Assembly (NCBI GenBank): GCA_964030785.1
Contig: OZ034967.1
Coordinates: 54,994,265 to 55,058,264 of the forward strand
Direction of reading: 5' to 3'
From: Siderastrea siderea
Lineage: Eukaryota; Cnidaria; Anthozoa; Scleractinia; Rhizangiidae
Length of the DNA: 64,000 bases
Shown here: positions 15,701 to 27,211 of the stretch, piece by piece
Layout of the letters: every line of letters starts with the position of its first letter
Position numbering within the stretch: the stretch's first letter is position 1
The notes under the pieces: generated by a model
The model's input: the letters and a program-made list of their open reading frames with translations, nothing else
Database searches by the model: none
What the model was told of the DNA's origin: nothing
Program-made: the position numbers and the translations under genes

Positions 15701-18700
15701 ACAGATTGGGTTATTCCAGAAAAAATCCACACCTCCCCAACGGATGGCACGCTGGAAATTCTCGCAGGAGGGGGGGTCGAGGGCTCTCGAAATCCAGGTG
15801 GGAGGGGGGTCTAGACTTAAAACTCTTCTTCGGGGGTCATTAAAAATGTAACCTCCGTTTTTCAGATCTTTGACTTTATGGAAGAAACTTCCTCCGAATC
15901 GAAGAAAGTAGAAGTCTTTCAAAGTATGCATTTCTTACCTTAAACGCTTTTAGGTTCAGTTTCAAAGATTCTGCGAAGAATATCATAAAAGTGATAAAAG
16001 GAGAAAACACGAAGAAAGTGCGCGGTTGACGTGGTAGCTACAAAGCATGCTCAGCGAACCAAGTTTAAAGCTTGGAACTTTGTATTGTATTACAGGACTG
16101 GCCAAATGTGAGTTGACAGTTTCACGATGAAAAACAAATGAGCAACAACGTGGTCGCTTGAGTCATCTCTCAAGAAATAAATTGGACAAATGGACTGCAT
16201 TCGACGCGAGTGTTGACAAGTTTGTGAGCTATCGTTCCCTCGCTCTCGCTTTTGCAACAAACACGCAAGTTACAAATACCTTGCTCAAATGAATTTCACT
16301 CTCGTAGTTGTTTGTCTGTCATAAATGTTTATCTTATCAATTTGAAGGAACACAAAAACCAAGAAAGTGAAATGTAAAATAATAAAATGGTACGCTGTAT
16401 CAGAATGCGCATGTCTTCTGACACGTTTTTTGTGACATGTTTCCTTTGCTTCTGCCCAGTAGATGTTGTTTGGGGGAAAATAACCTTAAATCTCAGTCTG
16501 TCATTGAGTTTCTTCCGTGTGTTGCAGGTATAAAGGAATATAAATCGGATACTTTTCGCGTCACCGATGGCACGACGTTTTATGAAACAGTTGCGTTACA
16601 CATAGGTTTCAAATTACTTTTGACATATGCAAATTGCGTCTGCAACAGAAGCAGCACGAAATAAATTTCAATGGGCTAAATTTATCATTCTCCTGTTAAA
16701 TTACCGCTACTGTTGTTAACTTTAATTCTAACTTTAAGTTTTATTTAACATTTATTTCAATTACGGCAAGAATACGTCCGGAAAAAGTTTCGATTTGAAA
16801 GGTTGTTTTTACCCCGGGCACACGTAATTCAATACTCCGTTCTCGAGTTTTACATGGACGATTTATATAATTTTATTTATTTATTTTCTTCGCCGCTATC
16901 AGCTTCATTGAGCATTTCCACAGGAATGGGCTACAGTTGTTGTTCAGTGCTATAAAAGGGAAGAAAATAACTTTTAATCATGTTGTTACCAGTAGAAAAC
17001 CCGTTCGTAGTTTCCATTCATATCACAAGAACAAATTAAAATAAAAATTGTATTCCACAGTCATTATATTCTGGATGCGATTCTACGTATTTTCAACGGA
17101 CTGAATGTTGAATTTAGGGCCCATAATAAATCAGGGAAATCCGGGTGGGACGGGGGGTCTCTGGCCTTGGAAATCCGGGTGGGGGGAGGGGTCTAGAGGT
17201 ACAGGAAATCCGGGAGGAAGGGGGGGTCAAAAACTCTTGCCATCCGTCGGGGGGGTGTGGATTTTTTCTGGAATAACCCATTTAAGACAGAAGTAGAAAG
17301 TTCATACATTCTTACTTGTGCAACATTTTTTGCCTTATAGCAGGTGCTTCCTGGTGAGACCATTTTTGGCTGTTTCAAAGTAAGATGAAACCTTTGATTT
17401 TTTTAATTTTAGTTAGCAGATCAAGGGAGGAACAAATTGTAAGTTTTCTTGTTTCACTGGTTAGATGACAAATTGACAACTGTAATCAGGCTGTATTGAA
17501 CCAAACGCAACAATTTTAGTTTGTCTGTAAAACTCCCTGTAGTCTAGTCACCCTGTTTTGTTTGACATGAATTTTTATCGACATTTTGTTTGTTCGAAAA
17601 TTCGTTTCCTCGATTTTTCAGCTGGCTTACTCTCAGTTGCTTTATGCTATGGAAACCGGGATGAGCTCCAGCCACGAGGGCCTCCTTGGTCCAAGTGCGA
17701 GTTTGCGACATTTTGCTCGACCTGGTGAATTTCCGTGCAAATTTCCTCAAACTGTCGCTTGTTTCATTACCAAAATAAAATACATGTTCACAAGACAAGA
17801 GGGTGAAATGCTTCCGAGATTCCTGTCAGCAGTGTACACCGTACTTGTATTATTTACCGATACACGCACTTAACGAGCTTGTCTCCAACCTATGCATGTA
17901 AAATTTACTCACACTTCAGAATATTGTTTGCAAATTTGATTTGGAATCAGTGGACAAAAAGCCACTCCATGGAGATGCCACTGCAAAATTCCAATTTTTT
18001 AATTTTATTTATTTTTCAATTTTCATGAATTTTTTACATACGTATGCATGTAATTTTTTTTTACATGCGTGTAAATTGCCTGCAATATGGCATCTTTACA
18101 TGAATGAAACGCATATGTAACGCTGCAATACCCGTGGCCTGTACTGTTTGCCCAGACTTTGGTGGCCTCTTGGTGTATGACTGGAAACAGATCTTTCAAA
18201 ATATGTTAAATTCCATGAGTAGCCAATATCCAAAATCCAAAGGTGACACAAGATACAACGTAAATTGATCTGTAGACATAGTGAAATGGTCACAGTCAGT
18301 AGCAGTCAAGTGTAAGGCAACAGTCATGTCTTGCATGTCTCTAGATTCCTGTCACTCAACTCTAGAGAAGCAACTCAAATCCTTAAATTTCAAATATACC
18401 AAGCAGAAATTTTACTTAGGGTTTCAAAACTACACAAAGGGTCACAATCTGGATAATATTCCGTTATTAATTACAGCTAGTATACTAAAGAACAGTCCAA
18501 GTTTAAAACTGTGTTGTGGTTTTGTGCTGGACAACTACGACAGCACTGACAGAATACACGATTAATAATTATTAGAGCTTCAAATCTCAGTGACAATATA
18601 GAACAAGAAGATGAATATCAAAGTCTTAACTTAATATTTCTTGGCAAGATCATAGCCACTGAACCATGGTTTCCGTGGGAAACCAGTCCAATTTTGTTCC

Positions 18701-21700
18701 CATCAGTTATCAGTTACAGTGTACTTATGATCAGGGCTCTAAGTTAAGAATCATTTAACATTATACTGTAAACAGAATATAGGATATATTGGGCTACCTA
18801 CACGTAATATGACTGCCTAAAATAACACACTTAAAGCATTTTGGCAATTTTTCTGCAAGATTTTGACAAAGTTAGCAGTGAATTCAGGTGAATTGGCTTG
18901 GCACACACGGTGCAATTCACCAGGCATCAACTCTTACCAAAAACATGGGAGTTCAACTGTATCAGTGTTGAAAATGCCACTATTTCTTATGTTTAGATTT
19001 TACTATTATGTAACTATCAGAATAATCATATCAAAATAAAAAGTGTTGAAAAACTGTTATAAGAAAAGAAGTTCGTTGTCAGGTTTTAAAGAGCTGACCA
19101 CTAACACTGTTTCATGGGCTTTCAAATCGGATGACTACAACACCCTTGCAAGAAAGGCAAAGAGTTTTACCACAAGATTGAGAGCTACACAGATGGAAAA
19201 ACACAGCATCATTCAAGAAGCAACACAAGTTCTTCATCTAGAAACTGGTATCATGTCTATTTTTACTACTCAAACTAAATCTTAACACATGACAATGGCT
19301 GAAATTTTGTGTCAACATTAATACCAAGTAACACATACATGTACAAACACACATTAATGTGAACAAGTTCTCTTCACTTGCAATGCACAAGTGCAGTGTT
19401 GTCAAAATATGTTGCCGTTCTTTCTTTATTCCTACTATTCCAAGAATAAAGGGCTTGACCCTGGAAGTAGTCAAGTGGTCAAATACTAGTGAATCTTCTG
19501 TTTTGGCAAGTGGAATTCTCCAAGCTACTAGCCACGTTGGCTACTAAAATTTAGAAGGCAAATTTCTTTGTTAACTTTGAAATGTCGTGGCAATTTCATT
19601 GCCATCACAGTTGTTTGAAGAATGGCACATTATTACACAAGAATAAACTGCAAAACTTATGGGAATGTATCTAGGACAGAGAAGCAAAATTTTCTTAACA
19701 CACACAACGACTGGACACAAAGTTCTTCTCTGTCTACAGCTGTCATAATCTACTGCCGCTGTTGGGTACATTGTTAATTTATAAGTCTTGTCTTCTCAAC
19801 ATTTGAGAAGACAAGATGGATGTTAGTTTGTTTGTACCGTAGTAGTCAAGTCTTACTGACATTTTTCTGTGTGTTAGTCTTGATTAGTCACGACTTCTTG
19901 AAATTTCTCCATGGCATTGTATGTTCATTCGCATCTTGTCTTACTGATGGTTCTTGGAACATTAGTACACTCATAATGCATAGTCTCTTCTCCTCAACGT
20001 TTCTCAGCATTTTAGTTCATTAGTGTATTGTTAATCTTGCCTTCTCTTTGTTTAATCTGCTAGGTAGAAATGAGTTTTTACAACCCTATAGTCACTTCGT
20101 TATGCACGTTTTAATTCTCACAAAAAAGGAAAAAAGTGAAAGTAAAGTCACTTTCTGTAAAATTTAAAGCATTTTAAAAGCCTCTACTTTCTCAGAATTC
20201 GGGAAAATATAGCCTTGCGAAATACAGTTCTGTCTTTTTCAAGTAATTAAGCACTCACAAAAATTAGAGAGAACAAGGAAGACTGTGACTATCCTGATTC
20301 GACAGCTTACATGTATACTGGTCTCAAACATCAGTATCCAGGAAGGAAGTTGATTTTTGTAATTCTATAAACTAATTTTTCAAGCCTGACTGGTAAATTA
20401 AATCTAGATATGGACAGAAACAAGAAAAGTGCAACAGGCTTACAGTGTACAGTTGTTTGGTATCAAATCTAGTGTATCTACTTGCTAACTGTATGCTGCA
20501 AGTCAAAGTGTTACATGCTGATGCTTTAATTTGTCTTGCTACATTGAAAGAGTGACAATAACTCAATTTACGTCTGAAATTTTCAAGACAATGAAATGAA
20601 GCAACCGAACCATAAGACCACTTAGGACAATAATAAAACCATGACAAAGACATGTGTAACTCTAAACATTCTTACAAACGAAAGGTCAATAAAATGTTCT
20701 CTAGATTAATCCCTTGAAGACCAATGACTGACCAACGTTTGAAACTGTCTACAATTATTTATAAATTGACACTCACCCAGCCAATCAGACAGACAGGTAG
20801 ATAAATTACACAGGTGGTGAACCAGGTTTAAATTGTATAGAAAACTGTACACAAAAAATATTTTAGTCGGCTCGAACTTGTACGTTTACGAATCGAAACT
20901 TACCTGTTTCACAACGTTGCAACGCGCCTCGCATCGTTTTTGGCGCGGTTGTGAAATCCGATCACCCCAGCGCTAAATTCGAGTCCGCCATTATGAATAT
21001 TCCGATGATAAATATTTTAAGCGTGTGTCTGCTCGTTGCTGCAGGACTAGTTACCCTACAATCTCCCCACAAATGAAACTACGAACGCCTTAAAATGCCA
21101 ATAAATATCAACAATCGGTTAACGGTTATAATCTGCTCTTACCTGTAACTGTGTTCGGCCCATTGGTGGGCCAGGAGAACTATCTGATGGTAAGTTTGGC
21201 GAACAATGGTTTGACGTCTGCAACCGATTCTGCCACTGAAAATGTTGATTTGTAATCATATTTCTCTCATCTGGCTGCGAGTTAGGCGCTCTTTGTCCAG
21301 CCTGAGAAGTATTCGAGTCCTGAGGGTAGTAACCCGGTGGAAACGGGCTCGACGTTTGGGGATTTAACCCCCTTTTCAGTTGATTTTCACTCTGAGCAGA
21401 AACAAAGCTTTGTTGGGAGCCATATTGTTCAGATACGTTCGGCGCTCTAGGAGCGATGGGAACTTCGTGAAAGCCGTGTAGCTGCATTTCCTGTCGCGGG
21501 TTGTATTGATTATACCGGTTTTGTGGTGATAAAGAAGGCTGATTCGACGCCAAAAGTTTCATATTTGCGGGATTAGGGTTCGATTGAGTGAGATTTCTAG
21601 ACGGAACGGCCGCGGTCGCCGCCGAACTTCCTGGGTCGAGAATTGGCGAAAGTTGATTGTTTAGGTGAACGGAGGCGGGCATTCCCAAACTAGTCGCTCC

Positions 21701-22078
21701 AGTCTTGTTTGGTAGTCCCGTAGATGAATTCATGGACATTTGAAATCCATTAGCGTTCGCCGTTGGTTGTTTCGTTGCACTCGAACTAGACGTCGCCATT
21801 TTGTTGGGCAAGGAATTTCCCTTATTATTGTTGTCACTGTGACGCTGTGAACCCTGAATATAATCGCGTAGCCCTTCCAAAATACCTTGATTTTGTGAAC
21901 CTAGTGTGCTACTTGAACCATTCTCGCGTATGTACGGGTCGGGGAAGAAATCTCCGCCCGCTGGAGGAAATTTAAAATGATGGTTTGCGTGTTCCGTGTT
22001 CGATACAGGCTCCTTATTTTGAAGGCGACGACCGCTTGTACCACCGTTACTTGCATGGACCCTGGCAGTTTGCGCCAT
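227..22078 (-). CDS. ARID1: ARID1/BAF250-like subunit of the SWI/SNF (BAF) chromatin-remodelling complex, 11 coding exons
   Basis: Coding exons in transcript order (minus strand): 22078-21143, 15454-15149, 12260-11819, 11248-10844, 7370-7164, 6448-6219, 6124-6074, 5741-5660, 5213-5119, 4755-3603, 2148-227. All have GT/AG borders, phases match, and the total is 5,829 nt, giving 1,942 residues. The order is typical of ARID1: a long Ser/Pro/Gly/Gln/Met-rich disordered N-terminus, an ARID DNA-binding domain at about residues 862-958 (starts KLYELSDEPERK), a Pro/Ser/Gln-rich linker, the EAWRVMMSLKSGLL block at about 1304, an acidic Glu/Asp-rich stretch, then the BAF250_C armadillo-like domain at about 1638-1940 (SNILRGLSF, LPLLDGLLHWFVCP, AQDP). 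In animals this family is the DNA-binding, scaffold-forming subunit of canonical BAF. The linker stretch holds candidate SUMO sites (VKIE, VKTE). The product is somewhat shorter than vertebrate ARID1A (about 2,285). The start is the first Met of exon 1; extra upstream or small internal exons cannot be excluded. Confidence 0.93.
4630..5741 (-). other. ARID domain exons of the ARID1 gene
   Basis: The ARID (AT-rich interaction) DNA-binding domain is encoded by three consecutive exons: 5741-5660 (FSKLYELSDEPERKEFLDKY), 5213-5119 (QPLDLYKLFTVVKERGGVQE) and the beginning of 4755-3603 (VVRRKLWQDVLAALNLPSDV, then the NQYSRYLLSYE helix). The order of helices and the hallmark residues (LYELSDEPER, PLDLYKL, RRKLWQDV, YLLSYE) match ARID1A/B far better than ARID2 or ARID3, which supports the subfamily call. 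Confidence 0.9.
6699..6770. repeat. (TCAA)n microsatellite in ARID1 intron 5
   Basis: An uninterrupted run of TCAA-type units with occasional TCAG lies 250 bp beyond exon 6. Confidence 0.9.
7686..8262. mobile_element. 577-bp MITE with TACCGTGTRGCACTAAATTT termini
   Basis: TACCGTGTAGCACTAAATTT at 7686 pairs with AAATTTAGTGCCACACGGTA ending at 8262. The word TTTTTGCG (or its complement) recurs near both ends. It lies in ARID1 intron 4. Confidence 0.75.
9740..9949. mobile_element. MITE family with TTAACCCTTTAAGCCC-type termini, copy 1
   Basis: TTTAACCCTCTGAGCCCCAA at the left and GGGGCTTAAAGGGTT at the right are inverted. Related copies are at 47444-47650 and 48573-48783, and a decayed one at about 33340-33500, all with AGTGACAA near one end and GGAGAAT-type words near the other. 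Confidence 0.7.
11491..11617. mobile_element. 127-bp palindromic MITE in ARID1 intron 3
   Basis: GTTGTAGTTCAATTTTATCC at 11491 is mirrored by GGATAAAATTGAACTACAAC ending at 11617, with pairing that continues inward for more than 40 bases. Target duplication is unclear. Confidence 0.7.
12586..15103. other. ARID1 intron 2 interior, no gene seen
   Basis: AT-rich intron. The only structure noted is an imperfect palindrome at about 14816-14900 built from CTCGAAACTCGATCCTTGAT and its complement. Confidence 0.6.
15707..17280. mobile_element. 1,574-bp element with TGGGTTATTCCAGAAAAAAT termini in ARID1 intron 1
   Basis: TGGGTTATTCCAGAAAAAAT at 15707 is the complement of the end at 17280, followed inward on both sides by CCACACC and a G-run-rich zone (GAAATCCGGGTGGG-type repeats). 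No coding frame of note lies between. Target duplication was not resolved. Confidence 0.65.
17645..17710 (+). repeat. SINE 3'-body fragment in ARID1 intron 1
   Basis: GGAAACCGGGATGAGCTCCA with the following GCCACGAGGGCCTCCTTGG matches the 3' body of the copy at 49410-49440. The tRNA-like head is absent. Confidence 0.45.
17720..21142. other. ARID1 intron 1, distal part, no gene seen
   Basis: AT-rich with several short open frames on both strands, none with codon patterns or motifs I can support. No clear inverted-repeat element was found. Confidence 0.5.
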
Positions 22079-22345
22079 TCAACAGCGCCGCCACACTTCC
22101 TACGACACCATACCGATCCCAAAAAAAATCCAAAGCCTCTGAACTTGTTCGTAAACTTTCACGTGTCGCTGGGACTTTCCTGGCAACGTTTGACGTTGTA
22201 GAAAATCACCGCCTTTTCGGCCTGCCGACGGTGAAAGCTTTTCACACACTAGCAGCCATCTATAGTCAGCACGTGTTTGAATGACAGCAGAGAGGACGTG
22301 ACGTCACCAGGGCCATAAACTCTGCGCACGCAGCATACCGGCACA
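22079..22345 (-). promoter_or_regulatory. Probable ARID1 promoter and 5' UTR region
   Basis: This stretch is immediately upstream of the ARID1 start codon and is richer in G+C and CpG than the surrounding spacer. It contains a full palindromic cAMP-response-type site TGACGTCA at 22299-22306 and two E-boxes CACGTG at 22160-22165 and 22270-22275. These sites are seen directly; that they act as promoter elements, and where transcription starts, is inference. Confidence 0.35.
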
Positions 22346-23149
22346 TAAAAATGAGGGCCTCAAATATGATCTTTGTTCGAGGGCCTCGTATTAGTACATG
22401 TAAAACATCGTACATGAGCGAGTGTTTTTTTGACATTTTTTTTTCATGTATAGGTAAGAAAATATGTAAAAAATGTCCCTATCTCGGCTATGACATCTTT
22501 GATGAGAAACTGGCAGACCAGATTTTATTTGTCCAAAAAAAGGTTAAATCTTTGATGGGCTCCTGCTCGTGTAGATGGTCTGAAAAGGAAACTTTTCAAA
22601 TATTTGTGCTGGAAGGTTTGTTACTTCCCATCTCAACCTTCATTCACCTGTTTTTTTTTCGAGCTGTTTTCTTGTAGCCTAGTTAAGCCATCGGCGATTT
22701 TTCTTGATTAGCCTTGATTTCTTGATTGTCGATACCTTTCCGATTCTTAATTCTGCACCCCTTTAGCCCCCTGAAAACTGCATGCCAAAATAAAAGTAAT
22801 GACTACAAGCAGGAGCCTAGGCTTCGGGTAATAGGCTTCTGCCACGAGCTGAATTCAACATTACGACACTTAGCAGAGCCAATTTTTAGATGAATTTACT
22901 CCGACGGTTCATTTATTTTATATTTCTCCACCAAATATTTCGTCAAGCACGGCCCAACGTCTTCGGGGAATAAACTGACTTTTATAAGAAAACCGTTACA
23001 GCCCAGTACAATAAGAAACAAACCCTGGAACAAAATATAAGATTCAAGAAAAAACGTGGTAGTTCAAATGACCGAGACACGAAAGAATATACGATAACAA
23101 GATTCTGATAGGTATGAAAATCAATGAAAAGCTGTGCAATAAATATGAA

Positions 23150-23690
23150 CAAAGCTTTCATCTCTTCACGAGGTTCAAAGTTTTGACCCCTATCGGCAAA
23201 GCTTTGTGTACTGCGTCACGAGATGAATGCAGGAGTTCTAGGACTATATAGTTCTAATGGAATGAGTTCTACGTCGGTGGGTGGATGATCATTAAGAACA
23301 AAATGTTCTGAAAGTGCAGTAGGTCTAATGGTGGGTTTGACAAGCAACGTCAACAGTGTACAATGTAAATGAGAGTTTTAGAGTTGCAGTCAATGTGATC
23401 ACGAATGGGTCTGGTCTCTTCATCAGAAGAAAACGTGTAGTCAGTAAGTCCGTCAGTGATGTAGTTGCAAGTTACACAGTAATCGGTTTCCGCATCTGAA
23501 GGATCTCTTGGGAAGGTTGGTTTGTATGAGAGTACGTAATTCGATGTAACATATACGTCGCTAAGGTTGTCAATACGTCGAAAAGCAACCAAGAGATGTA
23601 GAATTTAAGACATTGGCGCAACTGACGTTCAAATGTTTGTGAATGAGAGATGATATGGTGAGCCGCACTAACTGAGCTCATCACGCCCGT
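23150..23690 (-). pseudogene. Retroelement fragment: C-terminal region with a GIY-YIG-type context
   Basis: Minus-strand frames read LVAFRRIDNLSDV, then ETRPIRDHIDCNSKTLIYIV and HC, and after a frame change PTALSEHFVLNDHPPTDVEL and IPLEL. This order (VAFRR-NLSD, Cys-rich spacer, IYIVHC, SEHF-NDH, IPLEL) is what I expect at the C-terminus of cnidarian retroelement polyproteins that carry a GIY-YIG endonuclease, as in Penelope-like elements. Stops and shifts show it is dead. Confidence 0.5.
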
Positions 23691-23812
23691 TTCACGTTTT
23701 CACGCATTCGTTCCCTCGTGCGTTGTTTTTGATCTCTGAGCGGAGAGAGAGAGCTCGTAGTCTAGGCTTCTTGTAGCCTATTATAGATAGTTAACAACTT
23801 TTGGTTTCTAAT

Positions 23813-24052
23813 TACCGTATTTTCTCAATTAATCGCCCCGGCGTTTGTTTCAATCTTGGCCTGGTAGACCCGGCGTTTGTTTGAATCAGCGGTTTATTTG
23901 GGCCAGCCATTTTCCAAGGAGGGGTCTGTATCTTGCTCTTACACCCTAAGTTCATTATACCACAAATAAACGTCTGAGGGGCTTACTCCCGACTTCCTCT
24001 TTTAGGCCCGGCGTTTATTCGGGGCTCGGCGTTTAATCGAGAAAATACGGTA
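23813..24052. mobile_element. 240-bp MITE with TACCGTATTTTCTC termini
   Basis: TACCGTATTTTCTCAATTAA at 23813 pairs with GAGAAAATACGGTA ending at 24052; the GGCGTTTGTTT words recur internally. It lies between two retroelement fragments in the spacer. Confidence 0.8.
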
Positions 24053-24099
24053 CGTTACGTCGTGACGAGGTGGTGCAAGTCCAAACCACGGGGTCCTTT

Positions 24100-24745
24100 G
24101 CTAATGACTATCCTTTAGTTGGAATTGCAATCTGGTTCACATCCCATCAATCTCTAGCAAGTTCATGAAAATCTTTCTCGATGGTCTAAGGCATGACAAA
24201 TGAACTTAAATGTCTCCAAATCAGCTGAGTCAAGCACTTTACTCCACTGAGAGACCGGTGTCTGATGATAACGAATTACCTAAGTGACCCTCTCCTAGAA
24301 TCAGTCCATGAGCTATCTGGCAGACCTGGGAGTCGCTGCTGATTTATGTTGGAATGTGCTCTGCACCCACATAGCCAAGATAGCCTGACTAAACCTGGAC
24401 ATCCCTAGAGAAAATTTCTACCACTGTTTAAGATGATTAAAGACTAGTCGTACAGGTCCTTTACCCGCCCTTTCTTGGAATATCAGATCAGAAGCGTGGC
24501 ACCCTTACACACAGCACTGAGCAGTGTATTGACCAGCTGGAAACGGTTCAGAGACGCTAAGCTGGATTTGTTTATACAACTATCAATAACTATTCTAGGG
24601 AGGCAAGAGTATCCATCATGATAGTAGTTGTTGAATGGAAAGCCTCTGGCCAATGCCAGAACAACAAATAGATTAGTTTTACTGGTAGAAAATATTGAAC
24701 AATCGGAAAGGCAAATACACGAGCACATTCCTCACTTGCAGCTAC
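24100..24745 (+). pseudogene. LINE reverse-transcriptase 3' fragment (jockey/CR1-like), decayed
   Basis: Across frames on the plus strand one reads QMNLNVSKSAE, then at 24323 DLGVAADLCWNVLCTHIAKI, and further on IDQLETVQRR with AGFVYTTINNYSREARVSIM. These are the usual C-terminal reverse-transcriptase landmarks of non-LTR elements (the FN-SKS block, DLGV...W..HI..I, and LE.VQRRAARF). Several stop codons interrupt it and the 5' part is missing. Confidence 0.6.
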
Positions 24746-24762
24746 CCCTACTAGATTGCAAC

Positions 24763-24866
24763 TACCCTGGTCCCAGAGGTTTTTCTTAAGTTTTCTCCAC
24801 GAAATCGAGCCGCGAAGCGGCGAATTTCTTAGAGAAAAATAAAGAAAAACCTCTAGGACCAGGGTA
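24763..24866. mobile_element. 104-bp palindromic element with a near-perfect 9-bp duplication
   Basis: TACCCTGGTCCCAGAGGTTT at 24763 pairs with AACCTCTAGGACCAGGGTA ending at 24866. GATTGCAAC (24754-24762) and GACTGCAAC (24867-24875) flank it. Confidence 0.65.
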
Positions 24867-25396
24867 GACTGCAACTAGAAAAAAGCACCCTTATGTCCTT
24901 GTTTCCTAACGTCCGCAATCTGCCTGTTTAATCTTTTCTTTCTTTCCAAGAGCAATTATTGACCGGAACAATTTTTTTTTAATGCGGGGATGTTGTATGT
25001 TTCAAGGCTAAACTTAGCCTAAGATTCAGAACTTTCCAGTGATTTCATGTAAACTAGTTTGTACTGATCTTTGTGTTTGTTAAATAGTACAGTTGTTTAG
25101 AGTAGCCTTACAAAATGAGCATAAAAAATGGGTTTCCTTGGAATGAGCGGCTCCTACTATATTAATGAACTCAACAGAATCCTGAAATGAAACTGAAAGA
25201 TAATTCATGTAAATGAACCTTTATTTATCAGCGGGGTCGTAGATCACAATATACTAGCTATAACTTTAAAGTGCTCTATCTGGAAGCCAAGCTAAAGCAA
25301 AACTATAACTAATTTAATTGCTGTGTACCAGTGAAATAAAAATATACTATATTACAAATACTACTGTTCATTATCTTAATTACTACAACTAGCAAC

Positions 25397-25581
25397 TACA
25401 TTAAACTATAAGAAAAGATAGAATTTTCAACATGTCGCGAGCGTGGGACAACTAAAAAATCTGAAATCGAACCCATGACCTTCCGCACAGCGGTCGGACG
25501 CTCTAACCAGTATTCCATCTTTTCTTATTTCTTCTCGAGCTTAAAATTCACCATCGTTCTTTATTTATTACATTAAACTAT
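25397..25581 (-). mobile_element. tRNA-like SINE insertion with a 13-bp target duplication
   Basis: TACATTAAACTAT occurs at 25397-25409 and again at 25569-25581, bracketing 159 bp. Read on the minus strand the insert has a box A-like ACTGGTTAGAGCG and a box B-like GGTTCGATTTC, in a tRNA-like arrangement with GTCCGACCGCTGTGCGGAAG between. A long direct duplication plus an internal pol III promoter indicates retroposition. Confidence 0.65.
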
Positions 25582-25860
25582 GTCGATAATATTAAATAAA
25601 ATACAGCAAAGCTGTAAGGACATCCAAAATCCATCAAAAAGCAGTTAAAATAGTGGCTTGTTTAGCCGCTGGTGACAGAGCATTCCAAGACTGATTCAGA
25701 ATAACATATAACTTGAGAAAAAAACTAGGTCATAGAGTAAGAAAAAAAAAACATTTTGTAAATCTTCCACTGCAATTCCACTGTAATTAGTATAAAACAG
25801 CTGCAAGCCCCTAGTGTCGTTCAACAGATAAGAAAAGCTGAAGAAAAAAAAACCAACAAG

Positions 25861-26880
25861 AAATTCTGAAGAATTTACAGTCAGCGCAGCGTCTCTCAAC
25901 TTCCCTTCCCCCTATTCAGCAGTGAAAACAATGCCAGATATAAAACTATTTTAGTGCGCTAATACTGACAAACGCTGACAATTCCCAATCACTAAGCTTT
26001 GTAACAGCGAAATACACATTTTAACGCTTACCTTTACATAAGCTCTATACGCCGCAAAACTCAAAAAGAGGAATTTTCAAAAACTTCTTTCTATGGTTCA
26101 TTTTGTTGACAGGCAACTCGATATAATACGGGTTTTGTTAAACGGTCACGAAAACGATAACAACTGTTTATATTTGTATTCTCCTGATCCTACAATCTGC
26201 GTGCTTAACGTCCGATATGGCGCAGTGTCACGATCTGTCACCGTATTCCCTTTGAAAACACGCCTGCAGCGATTCTAATGTATTTTGTCAATACTACCCT
26301 GAAGTTGTCTGCGATCAAAGGTGGAAACTTAAATTCGACTCAAAAGATCTTCAGTAAAGACCCATGTTATGTAGTTCGTGGTTTCCGGTGACCTGTTATG
26401 GACAATTTGCTCTTCCGGTATGTAAGGAATTAAATGTATGTAAACATATAAAATTACGGGACGTCCGATATGGCGCACTGTCACGATTCTGGTCACGATC
26501 TGTCACCGTATTCCCTTTAAAACACGTTTTATAAACACGTCTGCAGCGATTCTAATGTATTTTGTCAATACTACCCTGAGAAATAAACATTTCAACGCTT
26601 ACCTTTACTTAACTTCAATACGCTGCGAAAATTAAAACAGCAAAATTACGCTTCTTTATACGGTTACTTTTTTTCTATCTGGTTACGTCATAGCTATAGA
26701 TGGAAAAAAGGTGATATCCCGAGCAAATTGTCCGGCATTTGAGAGATTAGCTTTTAATCTAACGAGCCTGATTGTTTAGAGGCCGAGCGGAGACTAAGTG
26801 AACCGACTACCACGAATTCAGGAATGCGCGTTGCATTTTATGAGTCGGGCGGACGTGCCTAGGCACGTCGCATCGCCTTA
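25861..26880. repeat. Dispersed repeat, copy 1 (second copy at 57850-59530)
   Basis: Blocks shared with the second copy, in the same order: AATTCTGAAGAATTTACAG (25861 and 57855), CAGTGACCTGTTATGGACAA-like (26383 and 57931), ATTTCAACGCTTACCTTTAC (26588 and 59262), and AACGAGCCTGATTGTTTAGA (26760 and 59412), ending at the palindrome GACGTGCCTAGGCACGTC. A segment with GTCCGATATGGCGCA is duplicated within this copy (26210 and 26463). The family is unknown to me. Confidence 0.65.
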
Positions 26881-27211
26881 AAAAAAACCCAACAAAACAT
26901 GTACTTGGTACAGTGCTCCAAAGACGCAAACGGGGAAACAATTCCTTACCCCTACCCCTTAAAACATAAATCACAAGCCCGGAATCCACTGTGCAAAATG
27001 AGTGCAGGCGCATAGTCCAATAGTCTCCTACGCATCCTACGCAGCCGTTTTTTCGGTAGATACTAAAAACGGGTATATACTTCATGGGTGAATGCCACGA
27101 GTGCATTGACTACCATCAGTGCATTATGGGAGGCTAATAGTCTAAGGGCGAGAGAACGAATTGCGCAAAGTGTGAGCGAAGTGTTCCTCTTTCACGGACC
27201 CTCCAATATTT

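Noticed and set aside
15550..15931. Overlapping frames on both strands
   Set aside because: They arise from the G-run repeats of the 15707-17280 element.
22351..22677. 108-codon frame on the plus strand upstream of ARID1
   Set aside because: Phe- and Cys-rich with no motif, no splice context and a low-complexity T-rich end; probably chance.
25430..25515. A tRNA gene on the minus strand
   Set aside because: Box A- and B-like motifs are present but there is no complete cloverleaf, and the 13-bp flanking duplication marks it as a SINE.
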